From an uncultured Cytophagales bacterium (GTDB lineage Bacteria > Bacteroidota > Bacteroidia > Cytophagales > Amoebophilaceae), in contig CAJQOF010000006.1 in assembly GCA_905479855.1 (NCBI GenBank), forward strand, positions 1-7,344: a stretch of 7,344 bases of DNA. The letters run 5' to 3'. The notes below the pieces were generated by a model. The model did not search any database and was not told the origin of the DNA. It saw only the letters and a list, made by a program, of their open reading frames with translations. The position numbers were made by a program, and so were the translations under genes. This document shows, in pieces, positions 1-7,058 of this stretch (its first letter is position 1; each line of letters begins with the position of its first letter).

Positions 1-410
1 GCCTCAAGATGACCTTCCCAAAGAAAGATAGCATTGCCGCATCAGGTATGGTAATAGGCTATGAATTCGATCTTTTGCTCTCCTCTCAGTATGAAAAATC
101 TGGTGGGGAGTCATTACGTCACCAATCATGGAGGGCCCCAAAAGACCTTATAGAAACCATGCCAGATCTACCCGGCGTAACTGGGAGTATCTTTATTGAT
201 TCGACTGTAGATTTTATTAACGGCTTATATATTGTTTCCAGGTTCAGGGTTCCATTGGAAGATATTATGGGCCTAACAGAAGGTAAGTTTTCAGAAAAAC
301 TCGATAAAACATTAATGCATGCAGTGCGGTTCTTCAACACTTCCTTGCTGGAAATCACCGTGGGTTTCGATATCATGAAATGCTTTTATCCTGCTGATGA
401 ATCGAAGTAG
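1..410 (+). CDS. Outer-membrane beta-barrel protein, PorT-like (5' end outside window)
   Basis: This is the C-terminal part (about 135 residues) of an outer-membrane protein whose start lies left of the window. The frame is open back to the first base, and the first visible residues (LKMTFPKK) match the middle of the next gene, so the ATG at 9 is internal and not the start. It aligns without a gap to residues 140-274 of the downstream paralog, with 88 of 133 residues identical by hand count. Alternating hydrophobic/polar stretches such as GMVIGYEFD, the segment around RVPLED and LEITVGFD look like membrane beta-strands. It is probably a surface-exposed barrel of the OMP_b-brl / PorT-like kind, with unknown ligand or role. 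It ends with TAG at 408-410, 92 bp before the next gene. The family call rests on resemblance; the paralogy is directly visible. Confidence 0.8.
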   Translation, partial: LKMTFPKKDSIAASGMVIGYEFDLLLSSQYEKSGGESLRHQSWRAPKDLIETMPDLPGVTGSIFIDSTVDFINGLYIVSRFRVPLEDIMGLTEGKFSEKLDKTLMHAVRFFNTSLLEITVGFDIMKCFYPADESK

Positions 411-502
411 TGAGCTCGTTATGTCGTTTCAGCAGCCATTCTTACCATGCTACCTCGTCCTCATGATAGGGAGCGGAGTTTGGTAAAACCACATAACACA
501 CC

Positions 503-1327
503 ATGAAAAGCCCGCTACAGACCGCCAAAACCAGCAAATGCCTTGCACTCGGGCTATTGTTCTCCCTACTATCACCTACTTCCGAAGCTTTTGCCAATCT
601 CCAAGAACAACAGCAACCATCTACTTGGCAAAAAAATATAAAAGCAGGTGTCGAACTGGGGTTTGGTGTTCCCTACGCTTGGATATTGAGCCCCTTTTTA
701 TGCAACGCAGTAAAGGTATGCTCCGCCAACACTAAACTGGGAGAGCTTGGTGCAAACCTTAATATGCGCTTAGGGCTGGTTGGTGGTTACAATTTTCCCA
801 TTAGTAGTGGCTTCACAATAGGCCCAGAGATTGGCCTAGCCTATAATCTTACAAGAAAGTTTGAACTTCCTAAGTTTGGGGTTACCATACAGGAAAACTA
901 CCTAACAATCCCTATGGGCCTCAAGATGACCTTCCCCAAAAAAGAGCGTAGTGTAATATTCGGGATGGTGGTAGGCTATGAATTCGATTTTTTACGCTCC
1001 TCTCAGTATGAAAAATCTGGCGGGCTTTCGCTAAGGGAGACATCATGGCGTGGCCAGAGAGACCTCATAAAAGAGCTACCAGATCTTCCCACGACAACTG
1101 GGAGTATTTTTGTTGACCTAACAGTAGATTTTTCCAGTGGATTATATCTTGTGCCTAGACTTAGAGTACCCCTAGAGGACGCGATACCCTTAACGGAAGG
1201 TCTTTTTTCGGGAAATATCGATAAAAGGTTTATGCACGCAGCGCGGGCCACTAGCACTTCCTTGGTGGAAATCACCGTGGGTTTCGATAGCATGAAATAC
1301 CTTTATCCTGCTGCTGAATCGAAGTAG
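503..1327 (+). CDS. Outer-membrane beta-barrel protein, PorT-like, tandem paralog
   Basis: A complete 274-residue predicted outer-membrane protein. Residues 1-31 form a signal peptide: a basic start (K2, K9, K12), a hydrophobic core around CLALGLLFSLL, and an AxA-type cleavage site after A31 (EAFA before NLQ). The mature part has short amphipathic stretches typical of barrel strands, for example KAGVELGFGV, LGLVGGYNFPI, FTIGPEIGLAYNL and LTIPMGLKMTF, the last resembling the strand seen in PorT / OMP_b-brl proteins. Two cysteines (C67, C73) lie close together and could form a loop disulfide. The C-terminal half is a paralog of the gene just upstream. The start at 503 is chosen because it gives the signal peptide; no Shine-Dalgarno sequence precedes it. 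It faces gldD tail to tail with a 33-bp gap. The exact function is unknown. Confidence 0.82.
   Translation: MKSPLQTAKTSKCLALGLLFSLLSPTSEAFANLQEQQQPSTWQKNIKAGVELGFGVPYAWILSPFLCNAVKVCSANTKLGELGANLNMRLGLVGGYNFPISSGFTIGPEIGLAYNLTRKFELPKFGVTIQENYLTIPMGLKMTFPKKERSVIFGMVVGYEFDFLRSSQYEKSGGLSLRETSWRGQRDLIKELPDLPTTTGSIFVDLTVDFSSGLYLVPRLRVPLEDAIPLTEGLFSGNIDKRFMHAARATSTSLVEITVGFDSMKYLYPAAESK
918..1327 (+). repeat. Second copy of a diverged tandem duplication (first copy at 1-410)
   Basis: Bases 1-410 align to 918-1327 at a constant offset of 917 with no insertion or deletion, ending at the same stop codon. Identical runs include 80-103 against 997-1020 (24 bases) and 350-372 against 1267-1289 (23 bases), separated by clearly diverged stretches. 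The bases after the two stop codons do not resemble each other. The upstream limit of the repeat is outside the window. The pattern fits an old gene duplication under constraint for the protein fold. Confidence 0.85.
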
Positions 1328-1360
1328 TTGGGAGGCTGTTAATATTACGCTCCCCCTGCT

Positions 1361-1960
1361 TTACTTCCACTCCAGCGTATTCAGCAAATGCAGAATATCC
1401 TCCCGAATAAACGCAATCACCGGCGCTAAATAATCATTCTGCGAAGCAGTGTTAAAGTAAAGCGCCCCCCGCAAAAAGTGATGCTTCATATCCGTAGTGT
1501 AGAACTGCACCTGGCTAGGCACCTGGCCGCTCAGCGCTGTCAAGACAATAGGGTGGCCCTGTTTTGTCTTAAGGCTCTTCTCTTGAATAGAAGATGCTTT
1601 TACCTGGTGCTTGGCCGTCAGCCTGTAGGCCTCAGCGCAGTAAGCGTGCAAAAGCATGGGATCGTTCTTGACCGACTTATACGTTATCTCAATGGTTGCC
1701 TCAAAGGCAGGATAGTGGATATCGATCCAATACTTCTGGGCCCTGGGCGAATTGTGTTGCGCAACCACGGCATGCTTAGATACCTCAAAACTGTAGGGAT
1801 AGCTATCTGGTAAGTTGGTGTATTCATGTGCAGGCAGGACAATTCGGGGATATCCTGGCGGCTTGGGCAGGTAGACCTCTCCGCCTAGCAGGAGGTATAG
1901 TCCGGTGCCGAGTACAATGGCTACAGTGGCCAGTAGGGCCAAGCGAATCGTTTTGCGCAT
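1361..1960 (-). CDS. gldD: Gliding motility protein GldD
   Basis: A 199-residue GldD homolog. GldD is normally a lipoprotein specific to Bacteroidota, needed for gliding and linked to the type IX secretion machinery, where it is reported to stabilise other Gld components. Family marks seen are PKPPGYPRI (32-40), the YPYSFEVSKHAVV region (54-66), a YWIDIHYPAFEATIEITY stretch (77-94), HFLRGALYFN (161-170) and the end LAPVIAFIREDILHLLNTLEWK (178-199), which is very close to the family consensus as I know it. Length is normal. The N-terminus has a hydrophobic segment (about 7-25), but where a lipobox cysteine is expected there is glycine (G26, codon GGC, one base from TGC). The only cysteine is C108. 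The protein may therefore be a signal-anchored or ordinary secreted form. It is convergent with the barrel gene and divergent from the gene at 2064. Confidence 0.87.
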   Translation of the reverse strand: MRKTIRLALLATVAIVLGTGLYLLLGGEVYLPKPPGYPRIVLPAHEYTNLPDSYPYSFEVSKHAVVAQHNSPRAQKYWIDIHYPAFEATIEITYKSVKNDPMLLHAYCAEAYRLTAKHQVKASSIQEKSLKTKQGHPIVLTALSGQVPSQVQFYTTDMKHHFLRGALYFNTASQNDYLAPVIAFIREDILHLLNTLEWK

Positions 1961-2015
1961 TCAGTGAGTTATTGGTGTGGTCAACATATTAAGAGCGTGG
2001 CAAAGGTAAAACTCC

Positions 2016-2045
2016 TTGATGTAACTTCGTACCGATTCCTATACA
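2016..2045 (+). promoter_or_regulatory. Possible -35/-10 promoter for the AAA-ATPase/nuclease gene
   Basis: TTGATG at 2016-2021 and TATACA at 2040-2045 are separated by 18 bases, placing a start of transcription near 2052 and leaving a short leader before the ATG at 2064. The typical Bacteroidota -33/-7 pattern (TTTG, then TAnnTTTG) is not seen. The match is only moderate and could be chance in the 103-bp divergent gap shared with gldD. Confidence 0.3.
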
Positions 2046-2063
2046 CTTAAAACCGGTTAGCTT

Positions 2064-3773
2064 ATGACGCTAAGAATGCCCATTGGGGTGAGCGACTTCA
2101 GAAAGTTACGCACCAATCTTGACAACACGTACATCGATAAAAGTCTTTTTATCCGTGATATTATTGACAGCGGTGCTGAGGTGACACTCATTACCCGACC
2201 GCGCCGTTTTGGCAAGACGCTGAACTTGTCTATGCTCAAATATTTTTTCTCTTGCAACGAGAAAAACAGCGCACAGCTCTTCGATGGCCTCAAAATCCAG
2301 GAGGCAGGGGATAAATATTGGCAGGAACAAGGCCAATATCCTGTTGTTTGCATCACACTCAAAAGCGTGAATGGCAAAGACTTTGCTACAGCGTATGGCA
2401 AGGCAGAAGGCCTGGTAGCCGACTGTTATAATGATTTTAATTACTTGCTGACTACAGAGGGGGTGCTCGATGAAAATGAAAAGGCATTATTCAAACGTAT
2501 TACCGGTAAAACTGCTACACAAGGTGAGGTTGAGGACAGTATTCATAAGCTAACCAACTGGCTACACAGACACCACCATGAGAATGTCATTGTCTTGATC
2601 GATGAGTACGACGCGCCTATTCATGCAGGCTATTTCAGTGAAGGGCAGGGCTACTATAAGGATATCGTAGATTTTATGCGTGAATTTTTGAGCAACGCAC
2701 TCAAGGATAACGACTACCTGCATAAGGGCATTGTGACCGGTATCTTGCGTGTAGCCAAGGAGAGCATCTTTTCTAAGTTCAATAATCCACGCACCTATAC
2801 TTTGCTGGATAAACGGTATGGGGAGTACTTTGGTTTTACAGAAGAGGAGGTTGATGGCTTGCTAAAGGCCATGGGAAGTTCGGCAGACTTGGCTGGGGTG
2901 AAGGAGTGGTACAACGGCTATCGCATTCACGATTTGGTGCTCTATAATCCCTGGTCCATTGCCCACTACATAGACAGTGAAGGTGAGCTCATGGCCTATT
3001 GGGTGAATATGTCAGAGAATAAACTAATACAACAGATCATCACAAGGAACGATACCTCCCTCCAAAAATACTTTAACGATCTCTTGCAAGGGAAAACGGT
3101 AACGGCAGTCATTAATCCATATCTGAATTTCAACCAGTTCGCAACGGATGGAAGCGCTGCGCTCTCTTTACTCTATATGTCAGGTTACCTCAATGCCATA
3201 CGAAATCCCATAGCCAAAGGGGCTAGAAAACCGCTCTACACGTTACGCATCCCTAACCAGGAGGTGCATGGTGTATATGATGATGTCATTACATCGTGGT
3301 TATCGGGCACTACTGACTACAGTTGGCTTATGAACTGCTTAGACGATCTCAAAGCGGGCAGAATGGAGCCTTTTAAGGACGCATTGCAAGAGATAGCGTA
3401 TAACATTCTGAGCTGCCATGATACGGGCGGGCGCATTCCTGAACAGTTTTATCATGGCTTGCTACTGGGGCTGGTGCTCTACCTGCATGAGGAGTACACC
3501 ATCCTTTCTAACCGCGAAGCGGGGAGAGGCCGATATGATATTGCGCTGATACCTAAGGACCGCAACAGCAATGTCAGCGGCATCATCTTTGAGCTGAAAC
3601 GGACAGACAAGAGTGATGAGGACTACCTCACGCAAATTGCTAAAGAGGCGCTGCAACAGATTAAGGAGAGAGGCTATCAGCATATAGCCGAGGCCACACA
3701 TGTAAAGAGATGGTTACATCTAGGGGTAGCCTTTTCTGGGAAGGCGGTGCAAATGGTGTATGAGAAAGCCTAG
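2064..3773 (+). CDS. AAA-ATPase-like / PD-(D/E)XK nuclease-domain protein
   Basis: A full-length 569-residue member of the AAA-ATPase_like plus PD-(D/E)XK (DUF1703-type) family. Near the N-terminus are the family opening (PIGVSDFRKLR, then TYIDKSLFI), a Walker A variant RPRRFGKT at 45-52 and a Walker B strand VIVLIDEYDAP at 175-185. The family YNGY motif is at 283-286. The C-terminal nuclease-like domain has REAGRGRYDIALIP (484-497) with the candidate acidic residue D492 and E510-L-K512 as the E-x-K pair, so both the ATPase and nuclease signatures look intact. Function in this family is not established. It occurs in many copies in some host-associated Bacteroidota and in other anaerobes, and it has been discussed as mobile or defence-like. 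A start at M5 (2076) is also possible. It stands alone, divergent from gldD, with no visible partner gene or terminal repeats. Confidence 0.92.
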   Translation: MTLRMPIGVSDFRKLRTNLDNTYIDKSLFIRDIIDSGAEVTLITRPRRFGKTLNLSMLKYFFSCNEKNSAQLFDGLKIQEAGDKYWQEQGQYPVVCITLKSVNGKDFATAYGKAEGLVADCYNDFNYLLTTEGVLDENEKALFKRITGKTATQGEVEDSIHKLTNWLHRHHHENVIVLIDEYDAPIHAGYFSEGQGYYKDIVDFMREFLSNALKDNDYLHKGIVTGILRVAKESIFSKFNNPRTYTLLDKRYGEYFGFTEEEVDGLLKAMGSSADLAGVKEWYNGYRIHDLVLYNPWSIAHYIDSEGELMAYWVNMSENKLIQQIITRNDTSLQKYFNDLLQGKTVTAVINPYLNFNQFATDGSAALSLLYMSGYLNAIRNPIAKGARKPLYTLRIPNQEVHGVYDDVITSWLSGTTDYSWLMNCLDDLKAGRMEPFKDALQEIAYNILSCHDTGGRIPEQFYHGLLLGLVLYLHEEYTILSNREAGRGRYDIALIPKDRNSNVSGIIFELKRTDKSDEDYLTQIAKEALQQIKERGYQHIAEATHVKRWLHLGVAFSGKAVQMVYEKA

Positions 3774-3802
3774 CCCATACCTTTCTAGGTGATCTATTGG
3801 AT

Positions 3803-3859
3803 TCGCCACCCCGTACAGCCCGCGGCCAACTTGGCATAAAACCCATTATTAGGTGGCGA
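3803..3859. repeat. 8-bp inverted repeat in the gap before grpE
   Basis: TCGCCACC at 3803-3810 is the perfect reverse complement of GGTGGCGA at 3852-3859, with 41 bases between them. The enclosed DNA also holds the palindrome GCCAAcTTGGC at 3825-3835. The arms are G+C-rich compared with the surrounding AT-rich bases. No T-run follows, so it is not a plain terminator. It could be a protein-binding or structured element between the nuclease gene and the chaperone operon. Confidence 0.5.
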
Positions 3860-3876
3860 CCACTGCCAGAATGGCA
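3825..3876. promoter_or_regulatory. Two short dyads, possible activator/operator sites
   Basis: Two dyads lie upstream of the promoter-like element: GCCAAcTTGGC at 3825-3835 and TGCCAgaaTGGCA at 3864-3876. Both are built from a TGGC/GCCA core, and their centres (3830 and 3870) are 40 bp apart, close to four helical turns, on the same DNA face. Relative to the predicted transcription start near 3914 the centres lie at about -84 and -44. They would suit binding of a dimeric regulator, but no experiment or known consensus supports a particular one. Confidence 0.35.
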
Positions 3877-3888
3877 CTTATCTGGTTT

Positions 3889-3904
3889 TGGCAAAGGAGT
3901 TGCT
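3889..3904 (+). promoter_or_regulatory. Sigma-54-like (-24/-12) promoter upstream of grpE
   Basis: TGGCA at 3889-3893 and TTGCT at 3900-3904 match the sigma-54 consensus (TGGCAC, five bases, TTGCA/T) with exact spacing. The invariant GG is at 3890-3891 and the invariant GC at 3902-3903, ten bases between. The only core deviation is A in place of the C after TGGCA. Transcription would start near 3914, about 43 bases before the grpE ATG. No sigma-70 or Bacteroidota-type promoter of similar quality was seen in the gap. Activity depends on an RpoN and an enhancer-binding protein not in this window. Confidence 0.5.
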
Positions 3905-3956
3905 CTACACAATGCGCTAACCATTCACTGCCTAATGATAACTACACGAAAAAAAT

Positions 3957-4553
3957 ATGAAGCAAGAAACAACTGCGGCAGACGTCGCTCAGGAAACTAC
4001 CCCAACGCAAGAAGAGGTGACTAATCAGGAAGCAACGGCGGTGGAAGCAGAGGATACCGAAGCAACAGCCGACGCAACAGCGCAACCTACCCAGACAGTG
4101 GAGCAACTTCAAGAGGAGTTGGCCGCTACCCACGACAAGTATCTCAGGCTCTACTCGGAGTTTGAGAATTTTAGACGAAGAGCCTCCAAAGAAAAACTTT
4201 CGCTTATAGAGCGTGCAGGGAAAGATATTTTTAGCAATCTATTGCCCATTGTAGATGATTTTGAGCGGGCGATCAAGGCTTTGCACCCCACCGATGAAGC
4301 TGCAGCTACGCTGGCTAGCGAAGAGGGAATTCATCTGATTTATGGAAAACTACGCCATCTGCTAGAGCAAGCAGGTGTGCAGGTGATGCCTGTAGAAAAA
4401 GGCGCTGATTTCGATACTGAGCTACACGAAGCCGTTACCCAAATGGCTGTGGAGGACAAGGAGATGAAAGGGAAGGTATTGGAGGTGGTTGAGAAAGGGT
4501 ACTTGCTAAAAGAGAAAGTGTTGAGATTTGCTAAAGTTGTAACCGGAGCATAA
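3957..4553 (+). CDS. grpE: GrpE, nucleotide exchange factor for DnaK
   Basis: A 198-residue GrpE, the cytoplasmic co-chaperone that releases ADP from DnaK so the Hsp70 folding cycle can continue. Residues 1-45 are a low-complexity acidic, Ala/Thr/Glu-rich tail. Residues about 46-108 form the long dimerising helix, with the typical [15 protein letters not shown] (61-75) followed by [11 protein letters not shown] (95-105). The C-terminal beta domain contains FDTELHEAV (152-160) and the signature [14 protein letters not shown] (181-194). The start at 3957 is preceded by an A-run (gaaaaaaat) and no Shine-Dalgarno sequence, as is common in Bacteroidota. The stop codon overlaps the dnaJ start by one base (TAATG). 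No CIRCE operator is present upstream; the 183-bp leader instead has a sigma-54-like element and dyads. Confidence 0.97.
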   Translation: MKQETTAADVAQETTPTQEEVTNQEATAVEAEDTEATADATAQPTQTVEQLQEELAATHDKYLRLYSEFENFRRRASKEKLSLIERAGKDIFSNLLPIVDDFERAIKALHPTDEAAATLASEEGIHLIYGKLRHLLEQAGVQVMPVEKGADFDTELHEAVTQMAVEDKEMKGKVLEVVEKGYLLKEKVLRFAKVVTGA

Positions 4554-5686
4554 TGACCAAGAGAGACTATTACGAAATACTAGGTGTAGCGCGGGATGCT
4601 AGCCCAGAGGAGCTGAAAAAGGCCTACAGGAAGCTAGCCATCAAATACCACCCGGACAAGAACCCGGACAATAAGCCGGCAGAGGAAAAGTTCAAAGAGG
4701 CTGCCGAGGCGTATGAGGTACTGAATAATCCGGAGAAAAAGCAACAGTATGATAGGTTTGGCCATGCTGGTGTGCATGGCGCTGCAGGTGGTGGTGGCCG
4801 AGGCATGACGATGGACGATATCTTCGACCAGTTTAGCGACGTATTTGATGGCCATGGGTCTTTTGGGGGCTTTTCTCGGCAAGGTGGGCAACGCATGCGT
4901 AAGGGGAGCGATTTGCGCATTAAGCTCACACTGAGCCTCCAAGATATTGCCCATGGTGTGCAAAAGAAGATAAAGATCAAGCGCTATATCTCCTGCGAGT
5001 CTTGTGGCGGTAATGGCGCAAAGGACGGCACAGAAATTTCCACCTGCCCTACCTGCAGAGGTGCCGGACAGGTCAATAGAGTCGTCTCTACGCCAATAGG
5101 GCAAATGGTGGCCGCTGCCCCTTGCAACACCTGCCATGGGGAGGGGAAAAGAATTTCCGCCCCATGCACCACCTGCAGGCAAGAAGGGCGCCAACTCAAA
5201 GAGGAAACACTTACCATCAAGATCCCTGCTGGTGTCCACAACGATATGCAGCTAGCCATGTCAGGCAAAGGAAACGTCCCTGCACGGGGTGGTCTTCCTG
5301 GCGACTTGCTCATACGCGTTGAGGAAAAGGAGGATGATTTGCTGAAGCGTGACCAGATGAATGTGCATTATAACCTCTACATCAGTTTTTCAGAGGCTGC
5401 CCTGGGCAGCGAGGCAGAAGTGCCCACCATCGATGGCAAAGCAAAAATGAAGATACCTGCAGGTACGCAGAGTGGGAAAGTATTGCAACTGCGCGGAAAA
5501 GGCATCAAAGACATGAATGGCTATGGCAGAGGGGACCAACTGGTGCATGTGCACGTATGGATTCCGCAACAACTTACCAAGGAAGAGAAGGAACAGCTGG
5601 TGGCCCTCAAAGATTCCGCTAACTTTGCGCCTAACCCTAGCAAAAAGGAACGTAGCTTCTTCGAGCGGTTACGCTCCTTGTTTTAA
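4553..5686 (+). CDS. dnaJ: DnaJ, Hsp40 co-chaperone
   Basis: A 377-residue type I DnaJ that delivers unfolded clients to DnaK and stimulates its ATPase. The J domain (1-70) has the essential HPD at 33-35 and ends in QYDRFGH. A Gly/Phe-rich linker runs to about 115 and includes [10 protein letters not shown]. The zinc-binding domain has four CxxCxGxG repeats at 148-155, 165-172, 191-198 and 205-212. The last is CTTCRQEG, with Gln at 210 in place of the first Gly, but all eight cysteines are present. The client-binding C-terminal domains follow ([28 protein letters not shown]) and the protein ends in [10 protein letters not shown], common in Bacteroidota. GGAG at 4545-4548, inside the end of grpE, may act as a ribosome binding site; the one-base overlap indicates translational coupling. 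No clear terminator follows. Confidence 0.98.
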   Translation: MTKRDYYEILGVARDASPEELKKAYRKLAIKYHPDKNPDNKPAEEKFKEAAEAYEVLNNPEKKQQYDRFGHAGVHGAAGGGGRGMTMDDIFDQFSDVFDGHGSFGGFSRQGGQRMRKGSDLRIKLTLSLQDIAHGVQKKIKIKRYISCESCGGNGAKDGTEISTCPTCRGAGQVNRVVSTPIGQMVAAAPCNTCHGEGKRISAPCTTCRQEGRQLKEETLTIKIPAGVHNDMQLAMSGKGNVPARGGLPGDLLIRVEEKEDDLLKRDQMNVHYNLYISFSEAALGSEAEVPTIDGKAKMKIPAGTQSGKVLQLRGKGIKDMNGYGRGDQLVHVHVWIPQQLTKEEKEQLVALKDSANFAPNPSKKERSFFERLRSLF

Positions 5687-5774
5687 CCGCGCTCTGCACA
5701 CCTACCTAACCGCAAAGCAAAGTTATACGGCTACCAAGGGGATGAATGAAGATGATACTGAGTAGAACAAATGG

Positions 5775-5800
5775 AGCGCTCAGTTCCACCGCTGAGCGCT
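5775..5800 (+). promoter_or_regulatory. Hairpin in the mraY leader
   Basis: AGCGCTCAG at 5775-5783 and CTGAGCGCT at 5792-5800 form a perfect 9-bp stem with an 8-base loop (ttccaccg) that can gain one more T-G pair. The next bases are accaacacc, without a T-run, and there is no A-run before it, so it is not a standard intrinsic terminator on either strand. It ends 21 bases before the preferred mraY start at 5822. If the upstream ATG at 5771 is used instead, the hairpin lies in the first codons. It could be an RNA regulatory element, an mRNA end-stabilising stem for grpE-dnaJ, or a palindromic operator. Confidence 0.5.
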
Positions 5801-5821
5801 ACCAACACCAACCCTAACAAA

Positions 5822-7039
5822 ATGCTCTACTATCTCTTCCAATACCTGCACGAAACACTACATTGGTCGGGCACGGGCGTATTCAGGTATATTTCATTCA
5901 GGGCGGCAGCAGCAGCCATACTCTCTTTGCTCATCACCGTTGTACTAGGGGAAAAGCTCATTCGGTTTTTCCACGAACGGCAGATTAAAGAAGGGGTGCG
6001 GGAGCTGGGCCTACATGGCCAGCAAGAAAAGCAACATACCCCCACCATGGGTGGCCTTGTCATTATTGCCGCCATTGTTATTCCCACCTTGCTCTTTGCC
6101 AAACTCTCCAATACCTACATCATTTTGCTGCTCGTGGCTACGCTCTGGATGGGGGTTATTGGCTTTATCGACGACTACATCAAGGTATTTCGGCAGGACA
6201 AAGAGGGGTTGGCCGGTTGGTTTAAGATATTCGGGCAAGTGGGGCTAGGGCTGATTGTGAGCCTAGTGCTCTACTTCCACGAAAGTGTGGTGGTGCGCGA
6301 GTTGGAAACAGCTGTGGCGGTAATTGAGCAGGGGGAAGTAAGACCACCGGTAGCTTTCAAAGACGTTAAGTCTACCAAAACCAATATTCCTTTTTTCAAG
6401 AACAATGAACTAGACTACAGCAAGCTTGTCCCGGGGCTGAGCGACCGGTACACCTGGCTCGTCTATGTCTGTATCGTTACCTTCATTGTGGCAGCCGTCT
6501 CCAATGCAGCCAACCTAACAGATGGGCTAGATGGGTTAACCGCAGGCGTATCGGCCATTATTGGCACTACGCTGGCTATCCTAGCCTACCTCTCCGGCAA
6601 CGTAATCTTCTCCCAATACCTCAATATTATCTATATCCCCAACCTGGGCGAGCTGGTCATCTTCTGTACTGCTTTTGTAGGAGCCTGCGGAGGGTTCTTA
6701 TGGTACAATACCTATCCGGCGCAAATTTTTATGGGAGATACTGGCAGCCTCACCCTGGGCGGGCTCATTGCAGCACTGGCCGTAATGATTAGGAAAGAGC
6801 TATTGATCCCCCTCCTTTGTGGTATCTTCTTGGTTGAAAACCTCTCTGTTATTGTCCAAGTCTTCTATTTTAAATATACCAAACGAAAATATGGCGCCGG
6901 CAAGCGGATTCTCAAGATGGCGCCCCTACACCACCACTACCAGAAAATGGGCCTACACGAGGCCAAGATTGTAACGCGCTTTTGGATTGTGGGCATCTTG
7001 CTGGCTATTCTTACGCTGATTACGCTGAAGATTCGGTAG
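5822..7039 (+). CDS. mraY: Phospho-N-acetylmuramoyl-pentapeptide-transferase (MraY)
   Basis: MraY is the inner-membrane enzyme that transfers phospho-MurNAc-pentapeptide from UDP to undecaprenyl phosphate, giving lipid I, the first membrane step of peptidoglycan synthesis. From M1 at 5822 (405 residues), the motifs are HTPTMGG (72-78), the DD pair D117-D118 in [17 protein letters not shown] (231-239), [11 protein letters not shown] (303-313) with D306, and the MAPLHHHYQ histidine cluster (366-374). About ten hydrophobic segments are visible. The extra stretch at about 155-210 makes it longer than the roughly 360 residues of E. coli MraY, as usual in Bacteroidota. The frame also opens at 5771, giving 17 extra residues; 5822 is preferred because MLYYLFQYL matches family N-termini as I recall them and aacaaa precedes it. 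Its neighbours are dnaJ and a Nudix gene, not murE/ftsI or murD. Confidence 0.97.
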   Translation: MLYYLFQYLHETLHWSGTGVFRYISFRAAAAAILSLLITVVLGEKLIRFFHERQIKEGVRELGLHGQQEKQHTPTMGGLVIIAAIVIPTLLFAKLSNTYIILLLVATLWMGVIGFIDDYIKVFRQDKEGLAGWFKIFGQVGLGLIVSLVLYFHESVVVRELETAVAVIEQGEVRPPVAFKDVKSTKTNIPFFKNNELDYSKLVPGLSDRYTWLVYVCIVTFIVAAVSNAANLTDGLDGLTAGVSAIIGTTLAILAYLSGNVIFSQYLNIIYIPNLGELVIFCTAFVGACGGFLWYNTYPAQIFMGDTGSLTLGGLIAALAVMIRKELLIPLLCGIFLVENLSVIVQVFYFKYTKRKYGAGKRILKMAPLHHHYQKMGLHEAKIVTRFWIVGILLAILTLITLKIR

Positions 7040-7058
7040 TGTCAGAAAACGCAAGACC

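Noticed and set aside
1330..1354. GGGAG / CTCCC inverted repeat between the convergent barrel and gldD genes, as a bidirectional terminator.
   Set aside because: The stem is only 5 bp with a 15-base loop and no proper T-run on either side; too weak to call.
1478..1813. A 111-codon + strand reading frame opposite gldD.
   Set aside because: It is a shadow of gldD on the other strand without domain or signal features.
1990..2012. A second sigma-54-like site around TGGCAAAGG in the gldD-nuclease gap.
   Set aside because: The -12 GC is missing at the required distance; only the TGGCA half matches.
3769..3789. CCTAG / CTAGG hairpin at the end of the nuclease gene as a terminator.
   Set aside because: It has a 5-bp stem and an 11-base loop, and no T-run follows.
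3774..3956. CIRCE operator (TTAGCACTC / GAGTGCTAA) expected in front of a grpE-dnaJ operon.
   Set aside because: No such inverted repeat is present; the dyads found have a different TGGC core.
3797..4024. A 75-codon + strand reading frame running from the gap into grpE.
   Set aside because: It has no recognisable protein features, overlaps the start of grpE in another frame and covers the promoter-like region.
4634..5239. A 201-codon - strand reading frame opposite dnaJ.
   Set aside because: It is antisense to a strongly conserved gene, and its composition is explained by the dnaJ codons.
5742..5765. Seven-codon leader peptide (MNEDDTE) before the mraY hairpin, as an attenuator.
   Set aside because: There is no run of control codons, no alternative pairing and no terminator with a T-run; short frames like this are common by chance.
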